Part shown: in pieces, positions 8,016 through 15,961 of the stretch | Layout of the letters: every line of letters starts with the position of its first letter | Position numbering within the stretch: the first letter of the stretch is position 1 | Source of the DNA: Adhaeribacter_A terreus | Lineage (GTDB): Bacteria > Bacteroidota > Bacteroidia > Cytophagales > Hymenobacteraceae | Length of the DNA: 64,000 bases | Assembly (NCBI RefSeq): GCF_042657365.1 | Contig: NZ_JBHSKT010000012.1 | Location: forward strand, 1-64,000 | Direction: 5' to 3' | The notes under the pieces: model-generated | What the model saw: only the letters and a program-made list of their open reading frames with translations | Database searches by the model: none | What the model was told of the DNA's origin: nothing | Position numbers and translations under genes: made by a program

Positions 8016-9164
8016 ATGAAAAAAATTGCAATTTTCAGTTCAGTTCTGTTGCTGCACCTTTCCGGCTGTGCCTTTAAAACTCCCGAAGAAAACACTGTGC
8101 AGGGCAACGTTAGCAACCCAAAGGAAGTCAGACCATTTGCTACGCACGCTACCGCTTTAGAAACGCTGGTCTTCGGGCCGTGGCAAGGCACCATTCCCTG
8201 CGCCGATTGCCCGGGCATAAATTACCAACTTACGCTGCAAAAAGACCGCACGTACGAAGAATCATCCGAATACCTGGAAAAAGGAACCAAACCTTTTCTG
8301 GAAAAAGGCACCTGGCTCATCACCCAGGATTCTGTGGTAATGCTTACCAAACCGGTCGGGCAATCGCAGTTCCGGTTTTCCAAAGGCAGTTTATTTATGC
8401 TCGATCAGCAGGGCCAGCCCATAACTTCCAGCATGGCCGAAAAATACCGTTTAAACCGGCCCGGCGCCGGAAACGGCAACGGCAAAACCAGTTCCATGGA
8501 AGCCAGACGGAAACAGGGAATCGATTTTGTAGCAATGGGAAATGGCAGCGCCTGGATCCTGGAAATGGACCTTGATAAAAGCATCAGCTTCAGCAGCCCG
8601 AACGAAAAAATAAAACTACAAGGCACCGAACCTTCGGAACAAAAACTGGCAAACGGCAAGGCTACGGTTTATCGGGCTAAAACGGAAGCCGGCACTTTAA
8701 GCGTACGCGTGACCAAAGAAGCCTGCACCGATAAAAAATCCGGGAAGCAACTGCCCTATACCGTAGTAGTAACCGCCAACGCAATGGATTATAATGGTTG
8801 CGGAAAATATCTTGCTGATGAAAACCTGAACGGAGACTGGGCTTTAACGGGCATGAATGGCAAACCGGTAAATCCGGAAGGCCTTCCCAAAGGAGCACCA
8901 ACCATGCAAATAAAATTAGCTGAAAATCTGGCTGCTGGCAATGGAGGTTGCAACCGTTACTCTGGAACAATAGACGCAAAAGGCGATCAGCTGATATTCG
9001 GAGCAATAGCCAGCACCAAAATGGCTTGCGCCGGCGCCGTAATGACGCTTGAAAACGATTACCTGAAACTGCTTTCGGGCAAAACATTTACGTATGAACT
9101 TGAAGGCACTACCTTGCGCTTAAAAGCCAACGGACAAACCGCCCTCGTTTACCGGAAAAACTGA
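8016..9164 (+). CDS. Lipoprotein with NlpE-like and META domains
   Basis: A 382-residue lipoprotein: signal MKKIAIFSSVLLLHLSGC, lipidated Cys at about 18. Residues about 50-145 match the NlpE N-terminal domain (GPWQGTIPCADCPGINYQLTL, EKGTW), including its CxxC. A middle part (about 165-270, GNGSAWILEMDL) resembles the small domain of COG3650-type envelope proteins. Residues 275-382 form a META/HslJ-like domain (NGDWALTGMNGK, GNGGCNRYSG, STKMACAG). In Enterobacteria NlpE signals surface and envelope stress and META proteins relate to heat shock or antibiotic resistance; a stress role here is inference. ATG at 8016 is set by the signal peptide. Confidence 0.88.
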   Translation: MKKIAIFSSVLLLHLSGCAFKTPEENTVQGNVSNPKEVRPFATHATALETLVFGPWQGTIPCADCPGINYQLTLQKDRTYEESSEYLEKGTKPFLEKGTWLITQDSVVMLTKPVGQSQFRFSKGSLFMLDQQGQPITSSMAEKYRLNRPGAGNGNGKTSSMEARRKQGIDFVAMGNGSAWILEMDLDKSISFSSPNEKIKLQGTEPSEQKLANGKATVYRAKTEAGTLSVRVTKEACTDKKSGKQLPYTVVVTANAMDYNGCGKYLADENLNGDWALTGMNGKPVNPEGLPKGAPTMQIKLAENLAAGNGGCNRYSGTIDAKGDQLIFGAIASTKMACAGAVMTLENDYLKLLSGKTFTYELEGTTLRLKANGQTALVYRKN

Positions 9165-9202
9165 TTAACCGCTTATTTATTTTCAGCTTTAAGAAGAATA
9201 AA

Positions 9203-9233
9203 AAAAACGGTTAACCAAGGGTTAACCGTTTTT
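9203..9233. terminator. Bidirectional terminator
   Basis: Arms AAAAACGGTTAACC (9203-9216) and GGTTAACCGTTTTT (9219-9232), nearly perfect, between two convergent genes (ends 9164 and 9272). Confidence 0.85.
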
Positions 9234-9271
9234 CGTCATCTTAAAAAATCTAACCTTAAAACCTTTAAGTA

Positions 9272-9658
9272 TTATTCTTTCTCCACGGCACCGGCCACGG
9301 CGCTTGCATTAACTTTGTAACGGTCGCTTACGGCCATGTAATTGGAGAATTGTTTTGGGTTCATGAAGCTTTGCAGCTTGAAATTGTAGCGGTCTTCGGC
9401 TTCATTCAATTTCTTGTTCAACATATCCGGGTCGTTGCTGTACATGCTCTGGATCTGAGCGGCAGCTTCCAGTTTTTCGGCGGTGTATTTCCGAACCTGG
9501 ATGTATTCCGACTCGTTTAACTGTACTTCGTTCATCATGCGGCGGGCAATATCGGAGGCCTGCGAATTGATAGAAGATGAACCGGTTGGGGCCTGTGCAG
9601 AAGCATTAACAGAGATCAATGTAAAAGCAATAAAGGCAGAAGTAATTAATTTTTTCAT
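9272..9658 (-). CDS. Small exported protein, helical
   Basis: A 128-residue protein with signal peptide MKKLITSAFIAFTLISVNASA. The mature part is charged and helical (ARRMMNEVQLNESEYIQVRKYTAEKLEAA) with FMNPKQFSNYMAVSDRY near the end, vaguely like the periplasmic LTXXQ/Spy type. No cysteine and no clear family motif. It is convergent with the META gene, with a shared terminator. Function unknown. Confidence 0.7.
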   Translation of the reverse strand: MKKLITSAFIAFTLISVNASAQAPTGSSSINSQASDIARRMMNEVQLNESEYIQVRKYTAEKLEAAAQIQSMYSNDPDMLNKKLNEAEDRYNFKLQSFMNPKQFSNYMAVSDRYKVNASAVAGAVEKE

Positions 9659-9815
9659 GGCTCAGAAAGGTTTATATTTTGTATCTATTTTTTTCTTCAT
9701 TTCAATTTATATTCCTTTAACTCTCAGAAACAGGCTTCGGTTGCTTAAAAATTGCACCAAAATTGCACTTTTCCCACATAACCCTAGTAGTTAGATAAGG
9801 TCATTTCAATTATGG

Positions 9816-9844
9816 AGTTTTTCACCCCAAAACCATAGCGTTTT
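9816..9844 (-). repeat. AAAACG-29 repeat
   Basis: AAAACGCTA-TGG-TTT-7-AAAAACT. Intergenic, upstream of both divergent genes. Confidence 0.95.
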
Positions 9845-9985
9845 TTCAGTGATTTTCTCCCGTAATCTGCCCAAAATCCTTTAGCCAGCATTAAAACATA
9901 TTAATAATCAGATGTTTAATTCCGGATGATTATGATCTCAGTTTCTACCGGAACAAGCTCGCTTATCTGAATTTTCCGGATTCTG

Positions 9986-10014
9986 AAAACGGTAGGGTTT
10001 AAGGGCTAAAAAGT
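9986..10014 (+). repeat. AAAACG-29 repeat
   Basis: AAAACGGTA-GGG-TTT-7-AAAAAGT, about 70 bp upstream of the HD hydrolase start. Confidence 0.95.
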
Positions 10015-10082
10015 CGGGCTTCCGGAATTTCTGCATGTGGTTTTTATTTTCTTACTTCGCTGCTATTCTAATTTTCTGTTAC

Positions 10083-10733
10083 ATGCCTGCTTCTTCTGAA
10101 ATTCTTGCCAATGCCCGAGCCTTTGTGAAAAACGAACTTGCCCGCGACAGCAGCGGCCACGACTGGTGGCACATTTACCGCGTAACCAACACCGCCCTGG
10201 AAATTGCCCGCCACAAAAACGCCGATCTGTTTGTTTGTGAATTAGCCGCGCTGCTCCACGACGTTGCCGATGAAAAACTGAATGCCAGCAAAGCCGCCGG
10301 TATGGAGAAAGTAAAAAACTGGCTCGAAGAAAACCAGGTTCCGGAAGAAGTTGCCGCACAGGTTCTGGAAATTATCAGCACCATGTCGTACAACGGCGGG
10401 CATAACGAACCCATGAAAACGCTGGAAGGAAAAGTAGTGCAGGACGCCGACCGGCTCGATGCACTAGGCGCGATTGGTATTGCGCGCACCTTTGCTTACG
10501 GCGGTCACAAAGGCCACCTCATGCACAATCCGGAGTTAGCCGTTCGCACCGAAATAACCAAAGAAGCTTACCGCAACGCCGAAAGTACGCCCATTAACCA
10601 TTTTTACGAGAAACTGCTGAAACTGAAAGACCTGATGAATACCGATTACGGCAAGAAACTGGCCGCCGAAAGACATGCTTATATGGAAAATTTCCTGGCG
10701 CAGTTTTATGGGGAATGGGAAGGAAAACGGTAG
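10083..10733 (+). CDS. HD domain phosphohydrolase (YedJ/YpgQ-like)
   Basis: A 216-residue HD-superfamily metal-dependent phosphohydrolase. Metal ligands can be placed: His30 (GHDWWHIYRV), His59-Asp60 (LLHDVADEK) and Asp126 in QDADRLDALG. Relatives hydrolyse nucleotides or other phosphates; the substrate is unknown. An upstream ATG at 10035 would add a hydrophobic MWFLFSYFAAILIF stretch; I prefer 10083 because family members begin just before the ANARAFV helix. The gene ends in an AAAACG-29 repeat: codons AAA CGG TAG of the repeat encode the last Lys, Arg and the stop. Confidence 0.9.
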   Translation: MPASSEILANARAFVKNELARDSSGHDWWHIYRVTNTALEIARHKNADLFVCELAALLHDVADEKLNASKAAGMEKVKNWLEENQVPEEVAAQVLEIISTMSYNGGHNEPMKTLEGKVVQDADRLDALGAIGIARTFAYGGHKGHLMHNPELAVRTEITKEAYRNAESTPINHFYEKLLKLKDLMNTDYGKKLAAERHAYMENFLAQFYGEWEGKR

Positions 10734-10752
10734 GGTTTAGAGGGTAAAAAGT
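10724..10752 (+). repeat. AAAACG-29 repeat supplying a stop codon
   Basis: AAAACGGTA-GGG-TTT-7-AAAAAGT overlaps the last two sense codons and TAG stop of the HD gene, and touches the end of the convergent gene at 10752. Confidence 0.97.
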
Positions 10753-11834
10753 CAAAAGCCGGCTAAGTTTTTCAAATCAACAAACTGATTGAAAACGGAA
10801 ACTGTTTTGCCTTTTTTCTGCTGCTGCACTTCTATCCGGAGCTTTTTAATACCAGCGGCAAGCCAACCATTAACCATGAAAGTTTCTTGCTCCGGTTTAT
10901 TTTTACGCTTCGTAATATGGGCTTTGTGCAATAGTTTACCAGTAACTGCATCAGTGATCACAATTAAAAGCTCCGCCTTGTTCGGGTACTTTTCCAGCGG
11001 CAGCCGATACCATATCGGAGAATTTGCAATGCTGCGCATCGTTTTCCACTCCTGCTTTATTAATACCGGAACTTCGTTTGCGGTGCCGTATGCTACGATC
11101 TGGTAAAGGTAATTTCCTGCTTTCGGCAGCGAATGTGTGAAGGTATATGCCTTTAGCAATTTGCCATAACTATCGCGCATCACTGTTTTCCGGCCACATG
11201 CAATCGCTTTAAACTGCGTGGCTTCGCGGCGCAAAATCTGGAATTCAGTAGCTGAAACAGAATCTGGTAAAATCCATTGCAGCGTTACTCTACCGTTTTG
11301 TATAGAATTTTCGGCTGGTATTACGGGCGTAACTGAAGCCGGAATTCCGTTCGGTTTGGTGCTGATTGCGATATTGAACTGACATTGGTCGTTTAGATAA
11401 CCGTCTATATTCAGCAAATAGGTTTGTTTGGCCTGAAGTCCTTCCAGCGGCACGAAAATATCGTCCTGGCTGGCCAGTGAGGTACAGGAAATAATATGAT
11501 AGCTTTCTGGTTCGCAGGGCCTTCCGGTTAAAACTACCAGTTGCACGCCCCGGATATCGCGGCAGGTTTGCCCGCTGATGTTTACAAAGTAATCGCCTGA
11601 AACATCCGGAGCGAATTCGAACCACTGGTCGTTGTGATATTCCACGCATTTTCCGGTCAGGCTTTCATCTACGCAACTACGCTGCACGGTGCAACCGGTG
11701 GTGTTCGACCAAACAATTTCTTCAAGCTCTAAAATGCGGCGGTTTTCAATATTATCGTTCGGAACCTGCGCTTGGATAGAACCGATGCAAAACAGCCAGC
11801 ATATCAGCCAGAGAACGTTATGCTTAGTGCTCAT
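10752..11834 (-). CDS. Secreted protein of unknown function
   Basis: A 360-residue exported protein: signal peptide MSTKHNVLWLICWLFCIGSIQAQ. Residues about 25-155 are Cys-rich (TGCTVQRSCVDESLTGKCVEYH; Cys pairs likely form disulfides) and have the beta-sandwich look of bacterial pre-peptidase C-terminal domains (YFVNISGQTCRDIRGVQLVVLTG). Residues about 165-260 resemble a fibronectin type III fold (NSIQNGRVTLQWILPDSVSATEFQILRRE). No catalytic motif or T9SS sorting end is visible. It ends convergent with the HD gene. Confidence 0.7.
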   Translation of the reverse strand: MSTKHNVLWLICWLFCIGSIQAQVPNDNIENRRILELEEIVWSNTTGCTVQRSCVDESLTGKCVEYHNDQWFEFAPDVSGDYFVNISGQTCRDIRGVQLVVLTGRPCEPESYHIISCTSLASQDDIFVPLEGLQAKQTYLLNIDGYLNDQCQFNIAISTKPNGIPASVTPVIPAENSIQNGRVTLQWILPDSVSATEFQILRREATQFKAIACGRKTVMRDSYGKLLKAYTFTHSLPKAGNYLYQIVAYGTANEVPVLIKQEWKTMRSIANSPIWYRLPLEKYPNKAELLIVITDAVTGKLLHKAHITKRKNKPEQETFMVNGWLAAGIKKLRIEVQQQKKGKTVSVFNQFVDLKNLAGF

Positions 11835-11850
11835 ACTGTTATTCTAGTTG

Positions 11851-12051
11851 TTAATCATCGGATTCCAATTCAAAAATTGTTTCTACGCTGGCATTAAAAA
11901 GCTTTGCTATTTTTAGGGCCAGCACGGTAGAAGGCACAAATTTACCGGTTTCAATGGCGTGCACGGTTTGCCTAGAAACTGCAATGCGCTCTGCGAAATC
12001 TGATTGCGTAAGATTATGGGCGTTGCGGTATGCTTTTACGTGGTTTTTCAA
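11851..12051 (-). CDS. Small XRE/Cro-type regulator
   Basis: A 66-residue protein that is nothing but a helix-turn-helix domain: YRNAHNLTQSDFAERIAVSRQTVHAIETGKFVPSTVLALKIAKLF. It resembles YozG-like regulators that control an adjacent membrane protein. It lies 29 bp downstream of such a gene on the same strand, so the pair probably forms one operon and is likely self-regulated. Confidence 0.9.
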   Translation of the reverse strand: MKNHVKAYRNAHNLTQSDFAERIAVSRQTVHAIETGKFVPSTVLALKIAKLFNASVETIFELESDD

Positions 12052-12080
12052 AACAACATTGGCTTAAGAACCGGAAACGA

Positions 12081-12608
12081 TTAGCGGAAGAAAAACAACA
12101 GCGCCAAACCAATGATCTGCACTACCACAAAAATGAGATAGAATTTTGGCTGAATGCGCATATTTTCGCTTACCGAATTATCGGCCGACGATAGATTCAG
12201 ATTAAAATAAAGGCTCGCGTGAAAAAAAAGCAGGTATGCCAAAAGACAGCCGATCAGTAATTCCAACGTAAAAGGAACCTCAAAAATGCCTTTCTTAATA
12301 CCGCTCATATTAATAATAATCAGCATGGTTGCCAATAACTGAAACCCAAGCCGCATGGCTACCGCCCTGATCTGTTGCACCCGTTCATCATCTATCTTTT
12401 CTTTGCTGAAAGCCATTAAAAACAACCCCAAAGCAAATATCCAGAGACTTCCTTGTACTTGCGAGTCGTAATTAAACGCTTCTACTGGCAAAACCTGCCC
12501 GGTAAACTTAAGCCAGCAGAAAAGTAAAAATCCGGCAAGCGTTATAATTGCTCCGGCAGACTTGAAAAAAAAGTTGTTCATCGGGAAAGGGGAAACTGTA
12601 GTGCTCAT
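12081..12608 (-). CDS. Four-helix membrane protein paired with XRE regulator
   Basis: A 175-residue membrane protein with hydrophobic segments near residues 11-30, 48-66, 85-103, 112-132 and 152-173. The cytoplasmic loop FSKEKIDDERVQQIRAVAMRLGFQ resembles the loop of DUF2178-type proteins, which are often encoded beside small XRE regulators. The frame is open from 12677, but MSTTVSPFPMNNFF at 12608 is a better start. Function unknown. Confidence 0.72.
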   Translation of the reverse strand: MSTTVSPFPMNNFFFKSAGAIITLAGFLLFCWLKFTGQVLPVEAFNYDSQVQGSLWIFALGLFLMAFSKEKIDDERVQQIRAVAMRLGFQLLATMLIIINMSGIKKGIFEVPFTLELLIGCLLAYLLFFHASLYFNLNLSSADNSVSENMRIQPKFYLIFVVVQIIGLALLFFFR

Positions 12609-12716
12609 AAACTTCGGATTTAATAAAACATGCAGCAAATGTAAACTAAACTTTACATTTGGCAAAATTTTATTCATCCAGATTTACAAGCGCATTGCCC
12701 GTTTTACAAACGCCTT

Positions 12717-12745
12717 ACTTTTTCAGCCTGAAACCCTAGCGTTTT
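12717..12745 (-). repeat. AAAACG-29 repeat supplying a stop codon
   Basis: In the orientation of the permease gene: AAA CGC TAG encodes its last Lys, Arg and stop. Core CAGGCTG. Confidence 0.97.
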
Positions 12746-14475
12746 GGCGCATCATTTTCCAGGCGAAGTTTGCTGTGCGTGCGGCCGTAGAAGAAATACA
12801 CAATTAAACCCAAAACCAGCCAGGCCAGGAAACGGCTCCAGTTTGTAATGCCTAGTTCGGTCATTAAATACAGGTTGGTAACCAGACCTAGCACCGGAAT
12901 TAAAGAAAGATTATTTTTGAAAGTATAGTAAACCAGCACGAGGCAAACCAACAGAAAACCAACCATGGGTAATTTATGCTGCGTTTCTTCCCAGCCGCCT
13001 TCAAATTTCAGAAAGTTATTAATTCCTTCGGCGTTGAAATAAAAACCGATCGCGAGAACAGCCACCAGAATTAATGGGAAAATGAATTTACCATTATAAT
13101 ACGGCACTTTAAAACCCGCCCGCATCCGGTGGTCCGGGTCGCGTTCCAGAATTAAAATGCCGGCGCAAACCAACACAAAGGCAAATAAAGTCCCAATGCT
13201 GGTCAGATCGGTAACTTCGGTCAGGTTCATGAAAAGCGCAGGCACAGCCACTACAAAACCGGTTACAATGGTAGCAAAACTCGGCGTCTGGTATTTCGGA
13301 TGAATTTTAGCAAACGCTTTCGGCAGCAAACCGTCTCGGCTCATGCTCATCCAGATACGCGGCTGCCCCAGCTGGAAAACCAGCAAAACGCTCGCCATGG
13401 CAATAACTGCACTCACCGAAATAATGCCCGCCATAAAACCCAGATCCAGCCGTTCGAAAACGTAAGCCAACGGATCGCCAACGGCCAGTTCTTTATAAGA
13501 AACCATGCCCGTTAAAACCAGTGTAATAATTACGTACAAAACCGTGCAGATCACCAGCGCATAGATCATAGCTTTCGGCATGTCGCGTTGCGGGTTTTTG
13601 GCTTCTTCGGCGGTAGTAGAAATGGCATCGAAACCGATATAAGCGAAGAAAACGGCCGAAACGCCTTTTAAAACGCCGCTTACGCCATTCGGGGCAAACG
13701 GGCTCCAGTTTTCGGGCTGCACGTAAAAAGCCCCGACCGCAATTACCAGCAAGATCACGATCAGTTTCAGCAACACCAGCATATTGGCCGTACGTTTCGA
13801 TTCTTTTATACCGATGTAAACCAGGTACGTGATTAAAACCACAATGAGCAACGCCGGAATATCGGCTACCAATCTCACAGAACCTAAAGCGGGGGCAGTT
13901 TGCCAGGCTTCGTAAGCATTTTGCAGGTTGAGCGGAATATCTTTTAAAGCCGTGCCGGAAGCCAGTAATTCAGAAACTTCCTTGTGGCCGCGCATGGCGC
14001 TCAGAAAATCCATGGTGAGGTAAGCCGGAATGTGAATATTCAACCCCGCCAGTAAAGACGTAAAATAATCGGACCAGGAAATGGCTACGGCAATATTCCC
14101 GATAGCGTATTCCATGAGCAAATCCCAACCGATGATCCAGGCAATTAACTCACCGAAGGAAGCATAAGCATAGGTATAAGCGCTGCCCGAAACCGGAATA
14201 GTACTGGCAAACTGCGCATAGCAAATTGCCGAAAATGCGCAGGCAATAGCCGTAAAAACGAAAAGCATCGAAACTGCCGGTCCGCCGGCCGCACTCGCAT
14301 TACCAATGGTGCTGAAAATACCTGCTCCGATAATGGCTGCAATTCCCAGAGAAGTCAGGTCGCGGAGGGTTAGGTTCCGGGCCAGTTCCAGGCCACCATA
14401 CATTTCGTCTTCGTAATGCGTTTCGCCGAGGAGGCGGTTTATATCTTTCTTGCGGAAAAGCGCTTTAAAATTCAT
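12736..14475 (-). CDS. APC superfamily amino acid permease
   Basis: A 579-residue, roughly 14-helix amino acid permease of the cationic amino acid transporter/YfnA group. The first helix carries SLGIAAIIGAGIFSTIGNA and helix 3-4 SGSAYTYAYASFGELIAWIIGWDLLMEYAIGN, both typical. FAYIGFDAISTTAEEAKNPQRDMP is the usual helix 8 region. An insert around residues 160-200 (MRGHKEVSELLASG) is common in this group. Substrate not determined. Last residues and stop come from an AAAACG-29 repeat. Confidence 0.92.
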   Translation of the reverse strand: MNFKALFRKKDINRLLGETHYEDEMYGGLELARNLTLRDLTSLGIAAIIGAGIFSTIGNASAAGGPAVSMLFVFTAIACAFSAICYAQFASTIPVSGSAYTYAYASFGELIAWIIGWDLLMEYAIGNIAVAISWSDYFTSLLAGLNIHIPAYLTMDFLSAMRGHKEVSELLASGTALKDIPLNLQNAYEAWQTAPALGSVRLVADIPALLIVVLITYLVYIGIKESKRTANMLVLLKLIVILLVIAVGAFYVQPENWSPFAPNGVSGVLKGVSAVFFAYIGFDAISTTAEEAKNPQRDMPKAMIYALVICTVLYVIITLVLTGMVSYKELAVGDPLAYVFERLDLGFMAGIISVSAVIAMASVLLVFQLGQPRIWMSMSRDGLLPKAFAKIHPKYQTPSFATIVTGFVVAVPALFMNLTEVTDLTSIGTLFAFVLVCAGILILERDPDHRMRAGFKVPYYNGKFIFPLILVAVLAIGFYFNAEGINNFLKFEGGWEETQHKLPMVGFLLVCLVLVYYTFKNNLSLIPVLGLVTNLYLMTELGITNWSRFLAWLVLGLIVYFFYGRTHSKLRLENDAPKR

Positions 14476-14548
14476 GCGTGCCTAAATTAGGCTGAAAAGA
14501 TAAGAAAATCCTGAAGAAAACTGCGCAAAAGCTGCTTTTCCTTTCCGC

Positions 14549-14577
14549 AAAACGCTATGCTTTCAGGCTGAAAAACT
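14549..14577 (+). repeat. AAAACG-29 repeat
   Basis: AAAACGCTA-TGC-TTT-7-AAAAACT between the permease start and the LpxR-like gene end, opposite to both. Confidence 0.97.
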
Positions 14578-14604
14578 CTTTATTGCAACCGGACAGCCGT
14601 ATTT

Positions 14605-15591
14605 TCAGAACCGAAGCCCGCTTTTCAGCTGCGAATAATTATGCCAAAGCCCCGTGTCGAATTCGGGCGTGGTGCGGTATAGAGCGTATTCCAGCATAAA
14701 CTTTCGCCAGGTTACTCCTATTCCTACACCACCTTTTCCCACGAGCCGTTCCACATCTTTTGCCGGAAGCGTATAAGCGCAGCGTTTTTCATTGAGCACC
14801 CCGCCCTGCAACGTAGCATTGTAAAGCACCAGTTTTTCTTCTGCCGAAAGGAACGCGTAAGGCTTGAGTTTTTGGTACGTTTTCCCTACCATTTTTGCCG
14901 GCGCATAATTATTACTCCGGAAAGCATCGGTGGCGCCTAAGCATAAAACAAACCCGCCGTTCAGATCATTGTACAACGTTCCGGCGCGGGCCCGGGAAGT
15001 GAAATACAAGCCAGCCAGATCCTTTTTTTCGAGCAGGCGTTTTTCCAGTTTCAGATTATAATTCAGAACCATGTCGTGGGCTATCTGGTTTTTCCAGCCG
15101 TGCGGCAGGGGATCGCCAAGCCAGGTGTGGAGTTTGGTTTGAAAAGGTTCAGCACCCGACCACGGCCCCATTACGCCCAGATCCAGTTCCGAAGTAAAAA
15201 GCAGATCCTTTTCCGGTTTATAAGAGCGCTGAATAAGGCCGGCGTAAAAATAACCCGCAAACGGCCGGTCGCCGCGCTGAATTTCAGCCGGTTCAATTTC
15301 CTGCGGTGTAAAAGCATCGTTCACCAAAACCAGAACCGTACGTTGCCGGGTTCCGGGTAATTTTAAAAGCAATTTCCTGAAAAACCTGCGTTCGAAAAGC
15401 GGTGCAATGTATTCGGCCCGAATGCCCTGCGTATAATAATAATCGGTTTTAAAGTGTGCGTCGTTGTCGTAGCTTATTATTAACCAATGTGAAACGTTCA
15501 CCGAATCGGGCGTTGTTGCTTTTAGTTCCTGTGCAGATAATGAACAAACCGGGAACGCCAACCACATGAATATAAAAACCCAACCACGCAT
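14605..15591 (-). CDS. Lipid A deacylase LpxR family protein
   Basis: An outer-membrane beta-barrel enzyme family that removes the 3'-acyloxyacyl group of lipid A. After a signal peptide (MRGWVFIFMWLAFPVCSLSAQ) come the LpxR marks: YDNDAHFKTDYYYTQGIR with Asn43-Asp44, PQEIEPAEIQRGDRPFAGYFY, and GPWSGAEPFQTKLHTWLGDPLPHGWKNQ containing the conserved His. 328 residues fits. The ATG at 15591 is chosen over a GTG at 15606 because AGGAG lies four bases before it. An eroded AAAACG-29 match (14867-14895) occurs in frame. Lipid A as substrate is inferred from the family. Confidence 0.88.
   Translation of the reverse strand: MRGWVFIFMWLAFPVCSLSAQELKATTPDSVNVSHWLIISYDNDAHFKTDYYYTQGIRAEYIAPLFERRFFRKLLLKLPGTRQRTVLVLVNDAFTPQEIEPAEIQRGDRPFAGYFYAGLIQRSYKPEKDLLFTSELDLGVMGPWSGAEPFQTKLHTWLGDPLPHGWKNQIAHDMVLNYNLKLEKRLLEKKDLAGLYFTSRARAGTLYNDLNGGFVLCLGATDAFRSNNYAPAKMVGKTYQKLKPYAFLSAEEKLVLYNATLQGGVLNEKRCAYTLPAKDVERLVGKGGVGIGVTWRKFMLEYALYRTTPEFDTGLWHNYSQLKSGLRF
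14867..14895 (-). repeat. Possible eroded AAAACG-29 copy in coding sequence
   Basis: AAAATGGTA-GGG, AAA for TTT, 7, AAAAACT, inside the LpxR-like gene (KMVGKTYQKLK). Exact spacing, four changes; may be chance. Confidence 0.25.
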
Positions 15592-15595
15592 AATT

Positions 15596-15600
15596 CTCCT
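15596..15600 (-). promoter_or_regulatory. Shine-Dalgarno site that decides the start
   Basis: AGGAG on the minus strand four bases before the ATG at 15591. Unusual here, as most genes in this window lack a clear Shine-Dalgarno. Confidence 0.6.
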
Positions 15601-15647
15601 GCACACACAATAGCCAATGCTTCTGATAGTTGTATGCGCGCAAAAGA

Positions 15648-15675
15648 AAAAAGGCTGAAGAAACCCAGCCTTTTT
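15648..15675 (-). terminator. Terminator hairpin
   Basis: AAAAAGGCTG (15648-15657) pairs with CAGCCTTTTT (15666-15675). It begins directly after the stop codon of the 63-residue minus-strand frame at 15674-15865. Confidence 0.75.
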
Positions 15676-15865
15676 AGTAAGATGCCTGATTTATGAAGCA
15701 AACTTTAATTCCTGATTTGCAAACAGTTAAAGCTGGCCAACAAATAAAGCCTGAATTACAAAACGCTATGCTTTCAGGCTTAAAAACTACGGGTTCCATT
15801 TTCAGAGAAATGCTTTGTATTTGCTCATAAATTTCCGGCTTTGTCTTATACAGTTTGAAATGCAT
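15674..15865 (-). CDS. Possible 63-residue small protein
   Basis: A minus-strand ATG frame that ends exactly where a terminator hairpin begins, which suggests a real short transcript. The peptide starts MHFKLYKTKPEIYEQIQ and has three Cys (NSGFICW, LTVCKSG, IKVCF). The middle (VFKPESIAF) is encoded by an AAAACG-29 copy. No family is recognised. It could equally be a non-coding RNA or a decayed gene. Confidence 0.3.
   Translation of the reverse strand: MHFKLYKTKPEIYEQIQSISLKMEPVVFKPESIAFCNSGFICWPALTVCKSGIKVCFINQASY
15760..15788 (+). repeat. AAAACG-29 repeat
   Basis: AAAACGCTA-TGC-TTT-7-AAAAACT, core CAGGCTT; lies inside the possible small frame. Confidence 0.97.
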
Positions 15866-15870
15866 GCATC

Positions 15871-15899
15871 ACTTTTCAGGCTTAAAAGCATAGCGTTTT
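15871..15899 (-). repeat. AAAACG-29 repeat
   Basis: AAAACGCTA-TGC-TTT-7-GAAAAGT, 12 bp before the terminator of the T9SS gene; faces the copy at 15760. Confidence 0.95.
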
Positions 15900-15910
15900 C
15901 TGAAAAACAA

Positions 15911-15939
15911 AAAAGGCCCGACATGATGCCGGGCCTTTT
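15911..15939 (-). terminator. Terminator after T9SS protein gene
   Basis: AAAAGGCCCG (15911-15920) pairs with CGGGCCTTTT (15930-15939), about 20 bp past the stop. Confidence 0.85.
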
Positions 15940-15961
15940 CTATGGAAATTAAAAACAATAA

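Larger units (their letters stand above)
9659..10082. other. 424-bp intergenic region
   Basis: Between divergent genes. It holds two AAAACG-29 copies and AT-rich sequence that must carry both promoters. No convincing small gene was seen. Confidence 0.5.

Noticed and set aside
10035..10082. Hydrophobic N-terminal extension of the HD hydrolase
   Set aside because: HD family members begin near 10083 and a membrane anchor is not expected; not excluded by sequence alone.
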